From the NCBI GenBank assembly GCA_030157785.1, contig JAOAUC010000017.1, positions 1-64,000 of the forward strand: DNA of 64,000 nt. The letters are read 5' to 3'. Origin of the DNA: Zoogloea oleivorans (GTDB taxonomy: Bacteria; Pseudomonadota; Gammaproteobacteria; Burkholderiales; Rhodocyclaceae). The translations under genes and the position numbers were made by a program. The notes beneath the pieces are model-generated. The model was not told the DNA's origin and ran no database searches. It was given only the letters and a program-made list of their open reading frames with translations. This document shows, one piece after another, positions 1 through 9,277 of the stretch (its first letter is position 1; the number at the start of each line of letters is the position of its first letter).

Positions 1-391
1 CGTTGGTGATGCCCTGGCCGAGCGGGCCGGTAGTGGTTTCGACGCCGGGCGTGTAGCCGACTTCCGGGTGGCCCGGGGTGCGGCTGTGCAGCTGGCGGAA
101 GTTCTTCAGGTCGTCGATGGACAGATCGTAGCCGGTGAGGTGCAGCAGGCTGTAGATCAGCATCGAGCCGTGGCCGTTGGACTGGACGAAGCGGTCGCGG
201 TCGGCCCACTGGGGGTTGGCCGGATTGTGGCGCAAGTGGTGGCGCCACAGGACTTCAGCGATTTCGGCCATGCCCATCGGGGCGCCAGGGTGGCCGGAAT
301 TGGCCTTCTGGACGGCGTCCATGGCCAGCGCACGGATCGCGCCAGTCAGGGAGTTGAAGACGGGCGGCTTGACGTTACGCGAAGAAGACAT
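1..391 (-). CDS. tkt: Transketolase, N-terminal part (cut by window edge)
   Basis: Only the first 130 codons are present; the gene runs off the left edge. Transketolase moves two-carbon ketol units between sugar phosphates using ThDP, in the pentose phosphate pathway and the Calvin cycle. The family's N-terminal signature is clear: an RALAMDAV helix, then [13 protein letters not shown], a [12 protein letters not shown] stretch and the [18 protein letters not shown] block, whose histidines contact substrate and ThDP. The ATG at 389-391 is the natural family start; only a weak ribosome site precedes it. A phosphoribulokinase gene lies 3.3 kb away on the same strand, so a Calvin-cycle role is possible, but no RuBisCO gene is in the window. 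Confidence 0.95.
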   Translation of the reverse strand, partial: MSSSRNVKPPVFNSLTGAIRALAMDAVQKANSGHPGAPMGMAEIAEVLWRHHLRHNPANPQWADRDRFVQSNGHGSMLIYSLLHLTGYDLSIDDLKNFRQLHSRTPGHPEVGYTPGVETTTGPLGQGITN

Positions 392-573
392 CGGGAGAAC
401 CTTGGGCCGGGGGAACGGCGCGCAAAGACCGCAATTATCTTTGATTTCCGGGTACTTGGGTAGCCTTGGCGGGGGATTTGTACCATCCGGGCAGAGGAGG
501 GCGGCGCCGGAAAAACTGCGGCATAATCGCAGCCTGCCCCGAAGCATTACATTTTCTTACATCGCCTCCGCTG
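392..573. other. tkt / lipoprotein intergenic region
   Basis: Divergent gap of 182 bp. A GATAAT hexamer on the minus strand (434-439) is a possible tkt -10 without a good -35; no clear plus-strand promoter was seen. Confidence 0.3.
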
Positions 574-1956
574 ATGCCCTTCCTCCCGCGTCTGACTGCC
601 CTCGTCATTCTCCTGTCCGTCCTGCTTCTCGGGGGCTGCAGCACGATGAAGTACACCGTCGATGATGGGCGCAAGGTTAACGAAACCCTGCTTTCAAACC
701 TGCGCCTGCTGGGGCACGGCGAACGCTCCCTGCGCCCGGCCATCGTGCGTTCGGCGGCGCTCAAGGATCCGGATTGCAGTCACCAGTGGGAGTTGCCCTT
801 CAGTGTGGCGACCAGCTACGAGTGGCCGGAGGATGACCGGGTGGCCTGGGTGCGGGCGCTGCAGGTGGATGAGCGACTCACCGTGGTGGCCGCCGCACCG
901 GATATCGGCCTTCAGCCCGGCGACAAGATTGTCGATATCAAGGGCTTCAAGAAGAACGACGCCAACAAGATGCTGGCTGAGCTGGCCGAGTTGCGGGACG
1001 ACGGCGAGCCCTTTCCGGTCAAGACGGCGGCCGGCAAGACGATCACCGTGAAGCCGCTCCAGGTGTGCCGTGGCTATGCGCGCCTGGCGCCGCCGGTCAC
1101 GCCGGATTACCAGGATTTCCACTGGCTGATGAGCATTCACCCCCTCGAGATTTTCGGGCCGCAGATCACGCCGGACGAGGCCTTGTGGATGGTGCTGTGG
1201 ACCCAGGGCCTGTCCGAGGAGGGCGGCGCCCGCATGAAGACTTATCACTACACCAAGGAAGTCGTGTCTACGCTGTTCGAGATCGCTTCCCTGGCAACCG
1301 GCCTCAATGCTGCCGCGCAGGCCGCCAAGGTGGCGGTCAACCAGGCGGCCCAGGCGGCGGCTGCGGCGGCAGCGAAATCGGCCAGTGAAGCCGTAGCCAA
1401 GCAGGCGCTGCAGGAAGCCGCGCGCAAGATCGCCGAACAGGCCGCCCAGGATTACGCCCAGAAAGTGGGAGAGGAGGTTGTCAAGTCGATGGGGCGGCAG
1501 GCTGGCAACGTGCTGCGGGACACTTTCATGGCACGGGTCGGCATGTCGGTGTCGAGCCTCTCGTGGGTGGCGACCACCGTTTTCGACAATGCCGATCGCT
1601 GGGCCTACGACCGGATCGGCAAGCTCGGCGGCGATCCGCTGGCCGGAGCCACGTTGCATCAGAAGCTTCTCGACAAGACGCTGGTGCGCAATGCGTTTGT
1701 GCTTGACGAAGAGCGCCTTCAGAACGTAGCCGGGCTGGCCCGCCAGACCCAGCGTGAGGACATGCTGGCGGCGGTGCTCAAGGGCGCTTCCCTTGAAGTG
1801 TTTGCCCTGAAGCTTTCCGAGCTGCCCAGCGCTTCCGAGGATGCGGGCCTGGCGATGCAGTCGGAAAGTGATGAATTCCTTGCCCCGCCGGGGGGCGGGA
1901 CGGGAGGTTTGATCGATGCCATGTTGAGAATGCCCCTCGAGTCGGGGGCGGATTGA
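574..1956 (+). CDS. Predicted lipoprotein with PDZ-like segment
   Basis: 460 residues; function not recognised. The ATG at 574 gives a clean type II signal peptide (about 20 hydrophobic residues ending LLGGC), so Cys22 should be lipidated; an earlier in-frame start would bury this signal. Residues about 95-150 look like a PDZ-type peptide-binding fold (core GLQPGDKIVDIKG at 112-124). A long Ala-rich, probably helical stretch (about 245-300) and a mixed C-terminal part follow. The next gene, a MORN-repeat protein, begins 4 nt after the stop, so the two are almost certainly co-translated and may work together in the cell envelope. No catalytic motif was seen. Confidence 0.8.
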   Translation: MPFLPRLTALVILLSVLLLGGCSTMKYTVDDGRKVNETLLSNLRLLGHGERSLRPAIVRSAALKDPDCSHQWELPFSVATSYEWPEDDRVAWVRALQVDERLTVVAAAPDIGLQPGDKIVDIKGFKKNDANKMLAELAELRDDGEPFPVKTAAGKTITVKPLQVCRGYARLAPPVTPDYQDFHWLMSIHPLEIFGPQITPDEALWMVLWTQGLSEEGGARMKTYHYTKEVVSTLFEIASLATGLNAAAQAAKVAVNQAAQAAAAAAAKSASEAVAKQALQEAARKIAEQAAQDYAQKVGEEVVKSMGRQAGNVLRDTFMARVGMSVSSLSWVATTVFDNADRWAYDRIGKLGGDPLAGATLHQKLLDKTLVRNAFVLDEERLQNVAGLARQTQREDMLAAVLKGASLEVFALKLSELPSASEDAGLAMQSESDEFLAPPGGGTGGLIDAMLRMPLESGAD

Positions 1957-1960
1957 TTTC

Positions 1961-3703
1961 ATGAACAAAGCGTGTATTCACGGATTGACCGTTTGCCTGC
2001 TGGCTCTGGTGAGCCTTGGCCCTGTTGCCCCGCTGTTTGCCGCCGAGCCGGCGGCTACCATGCCCGAAGCGTCGGCACCGGCGCCGGAGTGCCCGGTTCT
2101 CATGCAGGAGGCCGAGGCGACGTTCGAGCGCGGCCATCAGGCTGCGGGTGTAAAGCGCTGGAAAGACGCCGTCCCGCTGTTGCGGGAGGCCAGTGGCACT
2201 TTCCTCAAAGTGGCGGCGGGGTGCCCAGCTCTGGCCATCCAGGCCAACAAGCAGGGTGACCGGGCGATGGCCGATCTCAAGCTGGCCGAAGGGGCTGCTA
2301 CCCATCAAAGCGACTGTCTGCCGCGCTTCGACAAGGCCCTCGACCTGGATATCCGGGCTGCCGCCGCCCGCGGTGACAAAGGTGACCCGGCGGAAGTCGA
2401 GCGCCTGCTGGCCGAGGCGGAGAGCACCTGGCGGGAGGCGACAGGCCTGTGCTTGCCGCCTCACCGGGAGAAGGCCGAGAAGAGTCTCGCCGCCACGGTC
2501 CGCACGCGCGCGGCCAACGCCGAACTGCTCAGTGCCGGGCCGGCCTGCGATGGGGCCTGGAAGAATGCCGGGGCGCTCATCGACTACGCCAAGGGTGCCT
2601 GGAAAGATAAGCGCTGGGACGACGCCGCCATGCTTTACAGCAAGGCCGTGATGGCCTGGGAGGGCGCCGCCGACAAGTGCGTCGGAACGCGCCAGCAGCA
2701 GGCCCAGCGTAAGGTCGAGCAGACCCAGATCGATGCCCACAATGCCGAGTTCTGCGGGCCCTTATGGGAGAGTGCCACCGAACAGAGCCAGCGTCTGAAG
2801 GGTTCGGGTTCGAGCGTCTCGGCTAGCGACCGGGACCTGATGTCGGTGAAGGCGGAGGTGGTCTGGCGGGATGCCGTTACTCAGTGCCGGGGTAGTCCGC
2901 AGACCCTCGCCCGCAGCAACGCCGATGCGCTCGCCCGGGAGCGCGGAACCCCCCTCCCGGCCCAGGCAATGGCCATGTATGGCAGCAGGAAGCCGGCGGC
3001 TCCGCCGGTCGTCGTGGTGGCTGTGCCGGCGTCTTCCGGAGCGTCCTTGTCGGCGCCGGCGGCTGTCGTCGTCAAGCCGACGGCTTTGGTGGCCCCCACG
3101 CCGGCGAATGTCGTTGCCACCGAAACCCGGACGACCCCGGCTCCGGCGTCAGCTCCGCCGGCAGTGGCAAGCGATGCGGTGCTGGTGGCTGGTGATACGA
3201 CTTACCGGGGGGCTTTTTCTGTCGATCCGAAAAGCGGTGCAGTGAGTGGCACCGGCATCATCGAATGGACCAACGGGGAAAGCTTTGCGGGCACGCTGAT
3301 GGACGGCCGCAAGCAGGGCAAGGGCCGCTTCAACTGGGTTGGCGGGCAGTGGTACGAAGGCGACTGGGTGGATGACCGTTCCATCGGCCACGGCGTGATC
3401 CAGTTTCCGGGCGGCAACCGCTACGAGGGGGCGGTGAATGACGGTGAGCCCCACGGGCGTGGAACACTGATTTTCTCGACCGGCGACCGCTACACCGGGG
3501 ATTTTGTGCGCGGCGTTTTCCAGGGGCAAGGCACCTACGCCTGGAAGAACGGCAACCGCTATGACGGTGCCTGGAGCCTTGGCAAGAAGCATGGCCAGGG
3601 GCGCCTGACCTGGGCTGGCGGTGATGCCTGGGAAGGGGAGTTCCGCGACGACCAGAAGACCGAATCCGGCAAGAGCGTCGCAGCCGCTGCGACGTCCCGT
3701 TGA
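1961..3703 (+). CDS. Exported MORN-repeat protein
   Basis: 580 residues. The N-terminus is a Sec signal peptide (about 1-27, cut after LFA-A). Residues about 40-340 are helical with regularly spaced Cys, Trp and Ala, resembling TPR-like packing. A Pro/Ala/Val-rich linker (about 345-410) leads to a C-terminal block (about 413-570) of six or seven tandem MORN repeats, recognisable as G-x-x-YEG-x-W/F-x-x-G repeated every 22-24 residues. MORN repeats form elongated beta sheets that bind lipids or proteins. The gene sits 4 nt after the lipoprotein gene in one transcription unit. A periplasmic or outer-membrane scaffold is an inference; no enzyme motif is visible. Confidence 0.82.
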   Translation: MNKACIHGLTVCLLALVSLGPVAPLFAAEPAATMPEASAPAPECPVLMQEAEATFERGHQAAGVKRWKDAVPLLREASGTFLKVAAGCPALAIQANKQGDRAMADLKLAEGAATHQSDCLPRFDKALDLDIRAAAARGDKGDPAEVERLLAEAESTWREATGLCLPPHREKAEKSLAATVRTRAANAELLSAGPACDGAWKNAGALIDYAKGAWKDKRWDDAAMLYSKAVMAWEGAADKCVGTRQQQAQRKVEQTQIDAHNAEFCGPLWESATEQSQRLKGSGSSVSASDRDLMSVKAEVVWRDAVTQCRGSPQTLARSNADALARERGTPLPAQAMAMYGSRKPAAPPVVVVAVPASSGASLSAPAAVVVKPTALVAPTPANVVATETRTTPAPASAPPAVASDAVLVAGDTTYRGAFSVDPKSGAVSGTGIIEWTNGESFAGTLMDGRKQGKGRFNWVGGQWYEGDWVDDRSIGHGVIQFPGGNRYEGAVNDGEPHGRGTLIFSTGDRYTGDFVRGVFQGQGTYAWKNGNRYDGAWSLGKKHGQGRLTWAGGDAWEGEFRDDQKTESGKSVAAAATSR

Positions 3704-3710
3704 TGGCCGA

Positions 3711-4586
3711 TCAGACCCACTGGCGGCGGCGTTCCATCAGTTTCCAGATGAGCGGGGTGAGGATCAGCTGCATGGCCAGATCGAGCTTGCCGCCCGGCAC
3801 CACGAGGGTGTTGGCGCGGGACATGAAGCTGTCGTGGATCATGCGCAGCAGGTAGGGGAAGTCCACCCCCCGCGGATCGCGGAAGCGAATGATCACCATC
3901 GATTCGTCGGCCGTCGGGATGTCGCGGGCGATGAAGGGGTTGGAGGTGTCCACCATCGGCACCCGCTGGAAGTTGATGTGGGTGTGGGAGAACTGCGGCA
4001 CGATGTAATGCACGTAATCGTACATGCGGCGCAGGATGGTTTCCTGCACGGCTTCGAGCGAATAGCCGCGGGTCTTGGTGTCCCGGTGGATCTTCTGTAT
4101 CCACTCCAGGTTGGTAATGGGTGCCACGCCGATCAGCAGGTCTGCATGCCGACAGGTATTTACCCTCTCGGTGATCACCGCGCCGTGAAGGCCTTCGTAG
4201 AAAAGGCAGTCGGTGTCGTGAGGAAGGTCTTCCCAGGGGGTGAAGTCGCCTACTTTCAGGCCGCGCCGGGCTGCTTCTTCGGCGTGATGCAGGTAGAAGC
4301 GGCGCTTGCCGCCACCGGATTCACCGTAGGTGCGAAAGAGTTGCTCGAGGTCTTCGAGCATGTTGGCTTCCGGCCCGAAGTGGCTGATGCCGCGCCGTCC
4401 CTGGCTTTCCGCTTCGATAATGAGGTTGCGGATTTCTTCGCGGGTATAACGGTGAAAGCTGTCGCCCTCGATGATCGCGGCGTTCACCTTCTCGCGCCAG
4501 AAAATGCCTTCAAAGGTGTGCTTTACCGTCGTGGTGCCTGCGCCGGACGAGCCGGTCACCACGATGATGGGGTGCTTCATGGACAT
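3711..4586 (-). CDS. prkB: Phosphoribulokinase
   Basis: 291 residues, the usual size of proteobacterial (class I) phosphoribulokinase. It phosphorylates ribulose 5-phosphate with ATP to give ribulose 1,5-bisphosphate, the acceptor in the Calvin cycle. The Walker A loop GSSGAGTTT lies at residues 12-20; it is followed by EGDSFHRY, the FGPEANML block and the downstream FYEGLHG segment, all typical of the family. The start is ATG at 4584-4586, with a second ATG two codons later. The inositol-phosphatase-family gene lies 113 bp upstream on the same strand. No RuBisCO or other cbb gene is nearby, so the carbon-fixation assignment depends on genes outside the window. Confidence 0.93.
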   Translation of the reverse strand: MSMKHPIIVVTGSSGAGTTTVKHTFEGIFWREKVNAAIIEGDSFHRYTREEIRNLIIEAESQGRRGISHFGPEANMLEDLEQLFRTYGESGGGKRRFYLHHAEEAARRGLKVGDFTPWEDLPHDTDCLFYEGLHGAVITERVNTCRHADLLIGVAPITNLEWIQKIHRDTKTRGYSLEAVQETILRRMYDYVHYIVPQFSHTHINFQRVPMVDTSNPFIARDIPTADESMVIIRFRDPRGVDFPYLLRMIHDSFMSRANTLVVPGGKLDLAMQLILTPLIWKLMERRRQWV

Positions 4587-4699
4587 GGGCTGTTCTCGAA
4601 AGTGAGTAGTTTTGGAGCAGGGCACGGCGCCATGGCCTGTTCCAAAAACACTCGACGAATCTCTTGAGCAAAATCCGGGCCGCCCGGATGTGCGGCTGC

Positions 4700-5506
4700 T
4701 CAGGAGTGGGCGTGCAGCCAGGTTCGCCACTGCTCGAAGAGGGCCGGGCTGCCGGCGGCAATCACCGAGCGCTTGATGGCCGGGCCGGCGGTGAGCGGCG
4801 TGCCGCCCAGGGTGCTGTAGCTGCCGCCGGCTTCTTCGAGGATCAGGCGTCCTGCGGCGTAATCCCACAGCATCTGGCCGCCATGCAGGTACACATCGAG
4901 GCGGCCCGCCGCCACGTAGCACCATTCGAGGGCGCTGGAGCCGAAGTTGCGCTGGGAGTAATAGGGCGGGCGCACCGCCAGCTCGTCGCCCAGGTGATGG
5001 CTGATGCGCTTGAAGTCCACGCCGGCGACGGCGTCCTTGAGGCGCTCGGCCGGCTTGCGCAGGGGCAGCGAGATATCGTTGAGCCAGGCGCCGGCGCCGC
5101 GGCCCGCATAGAAGGCTTCGTCGGTGACCGGGTTGTAGACCACGCCGATCTGGGTCTTGTGATTGACCAGGTAGGCCACTGCGACGCCGAAGAACGGAAT
5201 GCCGTTGGCGAAGTTGGTGGTGCCGTCTATGGGGTCGATGACCCACAGGCCATGGATGCCCTCGTGCCACACGCGGCCCTGCTCTTCGGCGGTCATTTCT
5301 TCACCGAGCACCGGGGCCATGATGAGTGTTGGCAGGCGTTCGACCAGCGCTGCCTGGGATGCCAGGTCGGCTTCGGTGAGCAGGCTGCCATCGGCCTTGT
5401 GCTCGCGCACGGCGCGCAGGTAACGAGGCAGAATGATGTCCTTGGCCATCTGGCGGACCAGTTCGGCGAGGGCGCGGGCGAGTTCGAGGCGCTGGGCGCT
5501 GGTCAT
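4700..5506 (-). CDS. Inositol monophosphatase family protein
   Basis: 268 residues. Members are Mg-dependent, Li-sensitive sugar-phosphate or nucleotide-phosphate phosphatases (SuhB, CysQ, some fructose-bisphosphatases). The three metal-site motifs are present: GEE near 68-70, DPIDGTTNF at 91-99, and the C-terminal WDYAAG. A GTG at 5521 is possible, but ATG at 5504-5506 is preferred because GGAGAG sits about 8 nt upstream. It lies upstream of phosphoribulokinase on the same strand, which allows a role in sugar bisphosphate metabolism; sequence alone does not separate this from inositol-phosphate or PAP hydrolysis. Confidence 0.85.
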   Translation of the reverse strand: MTSAQRLELARALAELVRQMAKDIILPRYLRAVREHKADGSLLTEADLASQAALVERLPTLIMAPVLGEEMTAEEQGRVWHEGIHGLWVIDPIDGTTNFANGIPFFGVAVAYLVNHKTQIGVVYNPVTDEAFYAGRGAGAWLNDISLPLRKPAERLKDAVAGVDFKRISHHLGDELAVRPPYYSQRNFGSSALEWCYVAAGRLDVYLHGGQMLWDYAAGRLILEEAGGSYSTLGGTPLTAGPAIKRSVIAAGSPALFEQWRTWLHAHS

Positions 5507-5682
5507 GGGGTGGCTCTCCACGGGGTGGAGGAGCTGCTGTAAGGGCGCGGCTCCCGCGAAAGGTCGTCGGGTGAAACTGAATCCGGCATCAAGAAGCCGG
5601 AAAGGTGCTGGAGCGTGGTGAAACTAAGCATGATCTTCGTTTCAATCCCGTTGAGGCACGCGGTTTTGCGGATAATAGCATG

Positions 5683-6414
5683 ATGAATCCGCGCTTCTTC
5701 TGCCCTGAGGGCTTGCTCCCCGACTCCGAGATGCCTCTTCCTGCCGCCGTGGCCCACCACGCCGAGCGGGTCTTGCGTTTGGCCGTGGGTGACGAGGTGG
5801 TGTTGTTCGACGGTGCGGGGGGTGAATGTGCCGCAACGCTCCTGGCGCTGGGCAAGCAGCCGGTGGCACGGCTCGGCCCGCGGCTGGCCACGGAGCGCGA
5901 GTCGCCGCTGGCTATTACCCTCGTGCAGGCTTTGGCGAGCGGTGACAAGATGGACTGGATCGTGCAAAAGGCGGTCGAGCTGGGCGCCATTGCAGTACAG
6001 CCGGTGGCGGCCGAGCGTTCGGTGCTCAAGCTCGCCGGCGATCGGGCGATCAAGCGGGTCGCCCACTGGCAGCAGATTGCCGTGTCGGCCTGCGAGCAGT
6101 CGGGCCGCAACCGGGTGCCGGCGGTGGGCGAGATTCTGTCGCTGGCCAAATACCTGGCCCTGCCCGCCGAGGGGACGCGTTTGATCCTGGCGCCGGGTGC
6201 CGAAGGGGCGCTGGCGCGCAAGGCGCGGCCGGATGGCGCCTTGTCGATCTTGATCGGGCCGGAGGGCGGCTGGTCGCCGGCCGAGCTGGCGCTGGCGGAG
6301 CGCGCCGGTTGCGCGCCGCTGGCCCTGGGGCCGCGGGTGTTCCGTACAGAAACTGCCGGGCTTGCTGCGCTGGCCGCATTGCAGACCCTGTGGGGCGATT
6401 TTACGGGAGAGTGA
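5683..6414 (+). CDS. rsmE: 16S rRNA m3U1498 methyltransferase RsmE
   Basis: 243 residues, the normal length. RsmE is a SPOUT-class SAM-dependent enzyme that methylates N3 of U1498 in 16S rRNA. The N-terminal PUA-like part begins MNPRFFCPEG; the C-terminal trefoil-knot motifs are clear (LILAPGAEG, then IGPEGGWSPAE, then LGPRVFRTETA). Two adjacent ATGs (5680 and 5683) are possible starts and neither has a Shine-Dalgarno sequence; a GATAAT hexamer ends 6 nt before the second, so a leaderless message is possible. The stop is 2 nt before the polyphosphate kinase start, so it heads an operon running to the diguanylate cyclase. Confidence 0.93.
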   Translation: MNPRFFCPEGLLPDSEMPLPAAVAHHAERVLRLAVGDEVVLFDGAGGECAATLLALGKQPVARLGPRLATERESPLAITLVQALASGDKMDWIVQKAVELGAIAVQPVAAERSVLKLAGDRAIKRVAHWQQIAVSACEQSGRNRVPAVGEILSLAKYLALPAEGTRLILAPGAEGALARKARPDGALSILIGPEGGWSPAELALAERAGCAPLALGPRVFRTETAGLAALAALQTLWGDFTGE

Positions 6415-6416
6415 CA

Positions 6417-7904
6417 ATGTTTGAGTCCGCGGAATTGGGGCACCGGCTGTCGAAGGCCGACTACGAGCAGATCGAACCGCAACTGCGCATCGATCTGCTC
6501 GAGGCGCAGTTCGAGCTGCTGGAAAAAAAGGGCTTCGCCGCGGTGATTCTGATCAACGGGATCGACGGTGCCGGGCGGGGCGAGACGGTCAACCTGCTCA
6601 ATGAGTGGATGGATCCGCGGCATATCGAGGTGCACGCTTTTGACAAGCCCACCGACGAGGAACGCGAGCGGCCTTTCCTGTGGCGTTTCTGGCGGGCCCT
6701 GCCGGCCAAGGGCCGGATCGGCATCTTGTTCGGCAACTGGTATTCCGATCCGATCGGCGACCGGGCCTTCGGGCGCATCAAGAAGGCGCATCTCGATCAG
6801 CGCCTGTCCGATCTTAACCGTTTCGAGGCCATGCTGGCCGCCGAAGGCGTGCTGCTGATCAAGTTCTGGTTCCATCTGTCGCGACAGGGCCAGAAGAAGC
6901 GCCTCAAGGCCTTGGAGGCCAACCCGGATACCCGCTGGCGGGTGCGCGAGGCGGACTGGCTGTTCTACGAAGAATACGACCGTTACCGGGCGGTCGCCGA
7001 GCATGTGCTGCGCCGTACCAGCACCGGCATTGCCCCATGGGTGATCGTCGATGGCACCGACCCGCAATACCGGGCGGCACAGGTGGGGCGAACACTGCTG
7101 GAAGGCTTGCGGCGCAAGATCGAACAGGTCAACAAGGGCTATCGCACCCGCCTGACGGCCGCACCGCTGGCGCCGGCGGTGGATGAGCGCAATCTGCTCA
7201 ATGCGCTGATGCTCAACCAGCCGATGGACAAGAAGGATTACGAGAAGCAACTGGAAAAGCTGCAGGGCCGGCTGGCCATGGCTTTGCGCAGCGAGGCCTT
7301 TGCCAAGCGCAGTCTGGTGCTGGTCTTCGAGGGCATGGACGCGGCCGGCAAAGGGGGCGCGATCCGCCGGGTGACCCAGGCGCTCGATACCCGCCAGTAT
7401 CACGTCTCGCCAATTGCAGCGCCTTCGGACGAGGAGCGTGCCCAGCCCTACCTGTGGCGCTTCTGGCGGCGTTTGCCGCGGCGCGGCAAGGTGACGATAT
7501 TCGATCGCTCCTGGTACGGTCGCGTGCTGGTCGAGCGGGTCGAGGGGTATTGCTCGGAGGCGGACTGGATGCGCGCCTACACCGAGATCAATGATTTCGA
7601 GGACCAGCTGGTGTCCGCTGGGGGCATCGTGCTCAAGTTCTGGCTGTCGGTAAGTGATGAGGAGCAACTCCGGCGCTTCAAGGCGCGGGAGGCGGAAGCG
7701 TTCAAGCGCTACAAGATCACTCCCGACGACTGGCGCAACCGTGAGAAATGGCCGCTCTATGAGCCGGCCGTATGCGACATGATCGACCGGACCAGCACCG
7801 AAAACGCGGGCTGGACGCTGGTCGAAGCAGATAATAAATATTACGCGCGGGTAAAGATCCTGCATGCGCTGGTCGATAAGCTTGAAATAGCATTGAATCA
7901 ATGA
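6417..7904 (+). CDS. pap: Polyphosphate:AMP phosphotransferase (class II PPK2, two fused domains)
   Basis: 495 residues made of two PPK2 domains (about 1-240 and 265-495). Class II PPK2 enzymes use polyphosphate to convert AMP to ADP. The C-terminal domain carries the intact catalytic set: Walker A GMDAAGKGG (about 306-314) and DRSWYGR (about 363-369). In the N-terminal domain the loop is GIDGAGRGE, with Arg for the Walker Lys, and the Walker B region reads GNWYSD, so this half is probably structural. That matches other two-domain members, where only the C-terminal half is active. It follows rsmE by 2 nt and overlaps argA by 4 nt (ATGA). Confidence 0.92.
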   Translation: MFESAELGHRLSKADYEQIEPQLRIDLLEAQFELLEKKGFAAVILINGIDGAGRGETVNLLNEWMDPRHIEVHAFDKPTDEERERPFLWRFWRALPAKGRIGILFGNWYSDPIGDRAFGRIKKAHLDQRLSDLNRFEAMLAAEGVLLIKFWFHLSRQGQKKRLKALEANPDTRWRVREADWLFYEEYDRYRAVAEHVLRRTSTGIAPWVIVDGTDPQYRAAQVGRTLLEGLRRKIEQVNKGYRTRLTAAPLAPAVDERNLLNALMLNQPMDKKDYEKQLEKLQGRLAMALRSEAFAKRSLVLVFEGMDAAGKGGAIRRVTQALDTRQYHVSPIAAPSDEERAQPYLWRFWRRLPRRGKVTIFDRSWYGRVLVERVEGYCSEADWMRAYTEINDFEDQLVSAGGIVLKFWLSVSDEEQLRRFKAREAEAFKRYKITPDDWRNREKWPLYEPAVCDMIDRTSTENAGWTLVEADNKYYARVKILHALVDKLEIALNQ

Positions 7905-9277
7905 AGACAGCTCCGGAACCGCTAGTGAATTCGCCCGATATCGTTCCTGCCGCCGTGCAGGGAGACTACCTTTCCCAGCGTTTCGTCGCCTGGGTGCGCG
8001 CCGCTGCGCCTTACATCCACGCTTTTCGCGGCAAGACCTTCGTGCTCGGCTTTGGTGGTGAAGTGGCAGCTGGCCACCTGGCCCAGACGCTGGCCTACGA
8101 CTGCAACCTGCTCGCCGCACTGGGTGTGCGGCTGGTACTGGTGCACGGGGCGCGTCCCCAGATCGAAGCCGAACTGGCCCGCCGCGGGCTGACCCCGCGC
8201 TATCACAAGGGCCTGCGGGTAACCGACGCCGCGGCGCTCGAATGCGTCAAGGCAGCCATGGCCGTGACCCGCATCGAGGTGGAAGCGCTGTTGTCGCAGG
8301 GCCTGCCCAATACGCCGATGGCCGGCAGCTTCATGCGCGTTACAGGCGGCAACTTCATCACCGCCAAGCCGGTGGGCGTGGTGGATGGCATCGATTACGG
8401 TTTCACGGGTGCCGTGCGCAAGGTGATCGCCGAGGAAATCGCTGCCGATCTGGATCAGCAGAATGTGGTGCTGATGTCGCCCCTTGGCGTATCGCCGGCC
8501 GGCGAGATTTTCAACATGAGCATGGAAGCCGTCGCCGAAGCGGTGGCCATTGCACTGAAGGCCGAAAAGCTGATCTACCTGTGCGATGCGCCCGGTCTGC
8601 TCGACCTGAAAGGGGCGCTGATCGAGGCCATTACCGCCGACGATGCGGAAGCCAAGCTGATTGCCGGCGAGGGCATGACCGAAGACCTGGATTTGTATCT
8701 GCCCTGCGCCATCCGTGCGGTGCGGCAGGGTGTCGGCCGGGCCCACCTGATTGACCGGGACAAGGATGGCGGGGTGCTGCTGGAGTTCTTCACGCCCCAG
8801 GGCGTGGGTACCGTGCTGACCCGTGACCCGCTGTTTCGCCTGCGCGAGGCGACCGTCGAGGACGTGGGTGCGCTGGGTAGCATGATTGCGCCGATGGAGG
8901 CCGACGGTACGCTGGTGCGGCGCAGTCGCGAGCGCCTGGAACAGGAGGTCGAACGTTTTACCGTGGTCGAATACGATGGTCTGCTGGTGGGCTGCGCAGC
9001 CTTGTATCCCTTCATCGACGAACGTGCCGCCGAGATGGCCTGCGTCGCCGTGGTGCCCCAGTATCGCCGCGCCGGCCTGGGTGAGATGCTGCTGGGGCGG
9101 ATGGAGTCGCGGGCCCGTGCCCTCGGTGTGGAGCGCCTTTTTGTGCTCACTACGCGCACTGCCGACTGGTTCCGGGAGCGGGGTTTTCGCGAGGCGCCGC
9201 CGGAGGATCTGCCCCGCCAGAAACGCGAGATGTACGATGTGAGCCGCCGTTCCAAGGTTTTCATGAAGGCATTGTGA
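7901..9277 (+). CDS. argA: N-acetylglutamate synthase ArgA
   Basis: 458 residues. It transfers acetyl from acetyl-CoA to glutamate, the first step of arginine synthesis. The N-terminal amino-acid-kinase domain (about 20-300) contains VLGFGGEV and LVHGARPQI and is the arginine-sensing half; the C-terminal GNAT domain (about 310-458) has the acetyl-CoA loop QYRRAGLGEMLL and the FVLTTRTADWF segment. The ATG overlaps the preceding stop (ATGA) and its own stop overlaps the GTG of the next gene, so translational coupling through the cluster is expected. Confidence 0.94.
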   Translation: MKTAPEPLVNSPDIVPAAVQGDYLSQRFVAWVRAAAPYIHAFRGKTFVLGFGGEVAAGHLAQTLAYDCNLLAALGVRLVLVHGARPQIEAELARRGLTPRYHKGLRVTDAAALECVKAAMAVTRIEVEALLSQGLPNTPMAGSFMRVTGGNFITAKPVGVVDGIDYGFTGAVRKVIAEEIAADLDQQNVVLMSPLGVSPAGEIFNMSMEAVAEAVAIALKAEKLIYLCDAPGLLDLKGALIEAITADDAEAKLIAGEGMTEDLDLYLPCAIRAVRQGVGRAHLIDRDKDGGVLLEFFTPQGVGTVLTRDPLFRLREATVEDVGALGSMIAPMEADGTLVRRSRERLEQEVERFTVVEYDGLLVGCAALYPFIDERAAEMACVAVVPQYRRAGLGEMLLGRMESRARALGVERLFVLTTRTADWFRERGFREAPPEDLPRQKREMYDVSRRSKVFMKAL

